A DNA stretch of 21,555 nt from Candidatus Rifleibacteriota bacterium (GTDB lineage: Bacteria; Vulcanimicrobiota; Xenobia; Xenobiales; Xenobiaceae), in the NCBI GenBank assembly GCA_900772775.1, contig CAAGRW010000198.1:1-21555 (forward strand), written 5' to 3'. Within the stretch, counting starts at the first letter, position 1. Each line of letters opens with the position of its first letter. Made by a program: the position numbers and the translations under genes. A model generated the notes under the pieces. That model was not told the DNA's origin. It made no database searches and worked only from the letters and a program-made list of their open reading frames with translations. Shown here in pieces: positions 21,460-21,555 of this stretch.

Positions 21460-21555
21460 GGAGTAAAAAATGAGCTTGCGGTGAAAGGGGATGGTACAGT
21501 AATTCTATACGGCAACAAGAATACCAAGTAGTATTAGAGCTTTCCGGAGAATTTC
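21460..21555 (+). other. Broken start of the next operon gene; possible second junction
   Basis: GGAG at 21460-21463 with a six-base spacer precedes ATG 21470, an excellent initiation site 16 bases after the permease stop. But the frame reads only M-S-L-R before TGA at 21482-21484. The remaining bases read, in another frame, VKGDGTVILYGNKNTK and a TAG at 21529-21531, which looks like the end of an unrelated protein. A join near 21478 is the simplest explanation. Nothing recognisable follows. Confidence 0.45.

Noticed and set aside
1..21555. CRISPR array, tRNA or rRNA genes, insertion sequences
   Set aside because: No regularly spaced repeats, no cloverleaf or rRNA signature, and no transposase motifs seen on either strand.

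Overview
This window looks like a composite of at least two, probably three, genomes, not one continuous stretch. About 18.85 kb (roughly 239-18850) reads as one bacterium with a cell wall. It has moderate GC, frequent GTG and TTG starts, ordinary housekeeping genes and several membrane-anchored proteins. I cannot name its phylum from the sequence. From about 18850 the codon style changes abruptly to an AT-richer, A-ending pattern (gca, aca, gga, aaa). The genes there, an OmpA-family lipoprotein-like protein and two polar amino acid ABC permeases, look Treponema-like. The last ~75 bases break the next gene after four codons and may come from a third source. The left end is a fold-back: a perfect 79-bp inverted repeat (1-79 and 239-317) splits one SGNH-hydrolase gene into two opposed pieces. 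Fold-backs and cross-species joins fit amplified single-cell DNA or metagenome assembly better than biology.

Layout, left to right. (1) Broken SGNH hydrolase. (2) Rightward translation and cell-wall block: rpmE, prfA, prmC, nusB, a class A penicillin-binding protein and asnS. (3) yebC-ruvC, ending at a 23-bp near-perfect bidirectional terminator. (4) Leftward cluster xseA-xseB-ispA followed by a degenerate DXS-like gene in the place where dxs normally sits. (5) Rightward M42 aminopeptidase behind a structured leader with its own terminator, then an unrecognised membrane protein. (6) A tight three-gene membrane locus: a signal-peptide/TM protein with a DnaB-like RecA fold that has lost its ATP-binding residues, a membrane-anchored metallo-beta-lactamase-like protein that has lost its metal ligands, and the N-terminus of a polytopic membrane protein cut off by the chimeric join. 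(7) Treponema-like segment.

The most interesting biology is three independent, full-length, open-frame 'dead enzyme' homologues within about 9 kb (DXS-like, DnaB-like, MBL-like). Each keeps the fold-level pattern of its family but has lost its diagnostic catalytic or ligand residues. Two of them are membrane-anchored and translationally close-coupled. These assignments rest on my by-eye alignment to family consensus and need profile or structure searches. The housekeeping assignments are secure.
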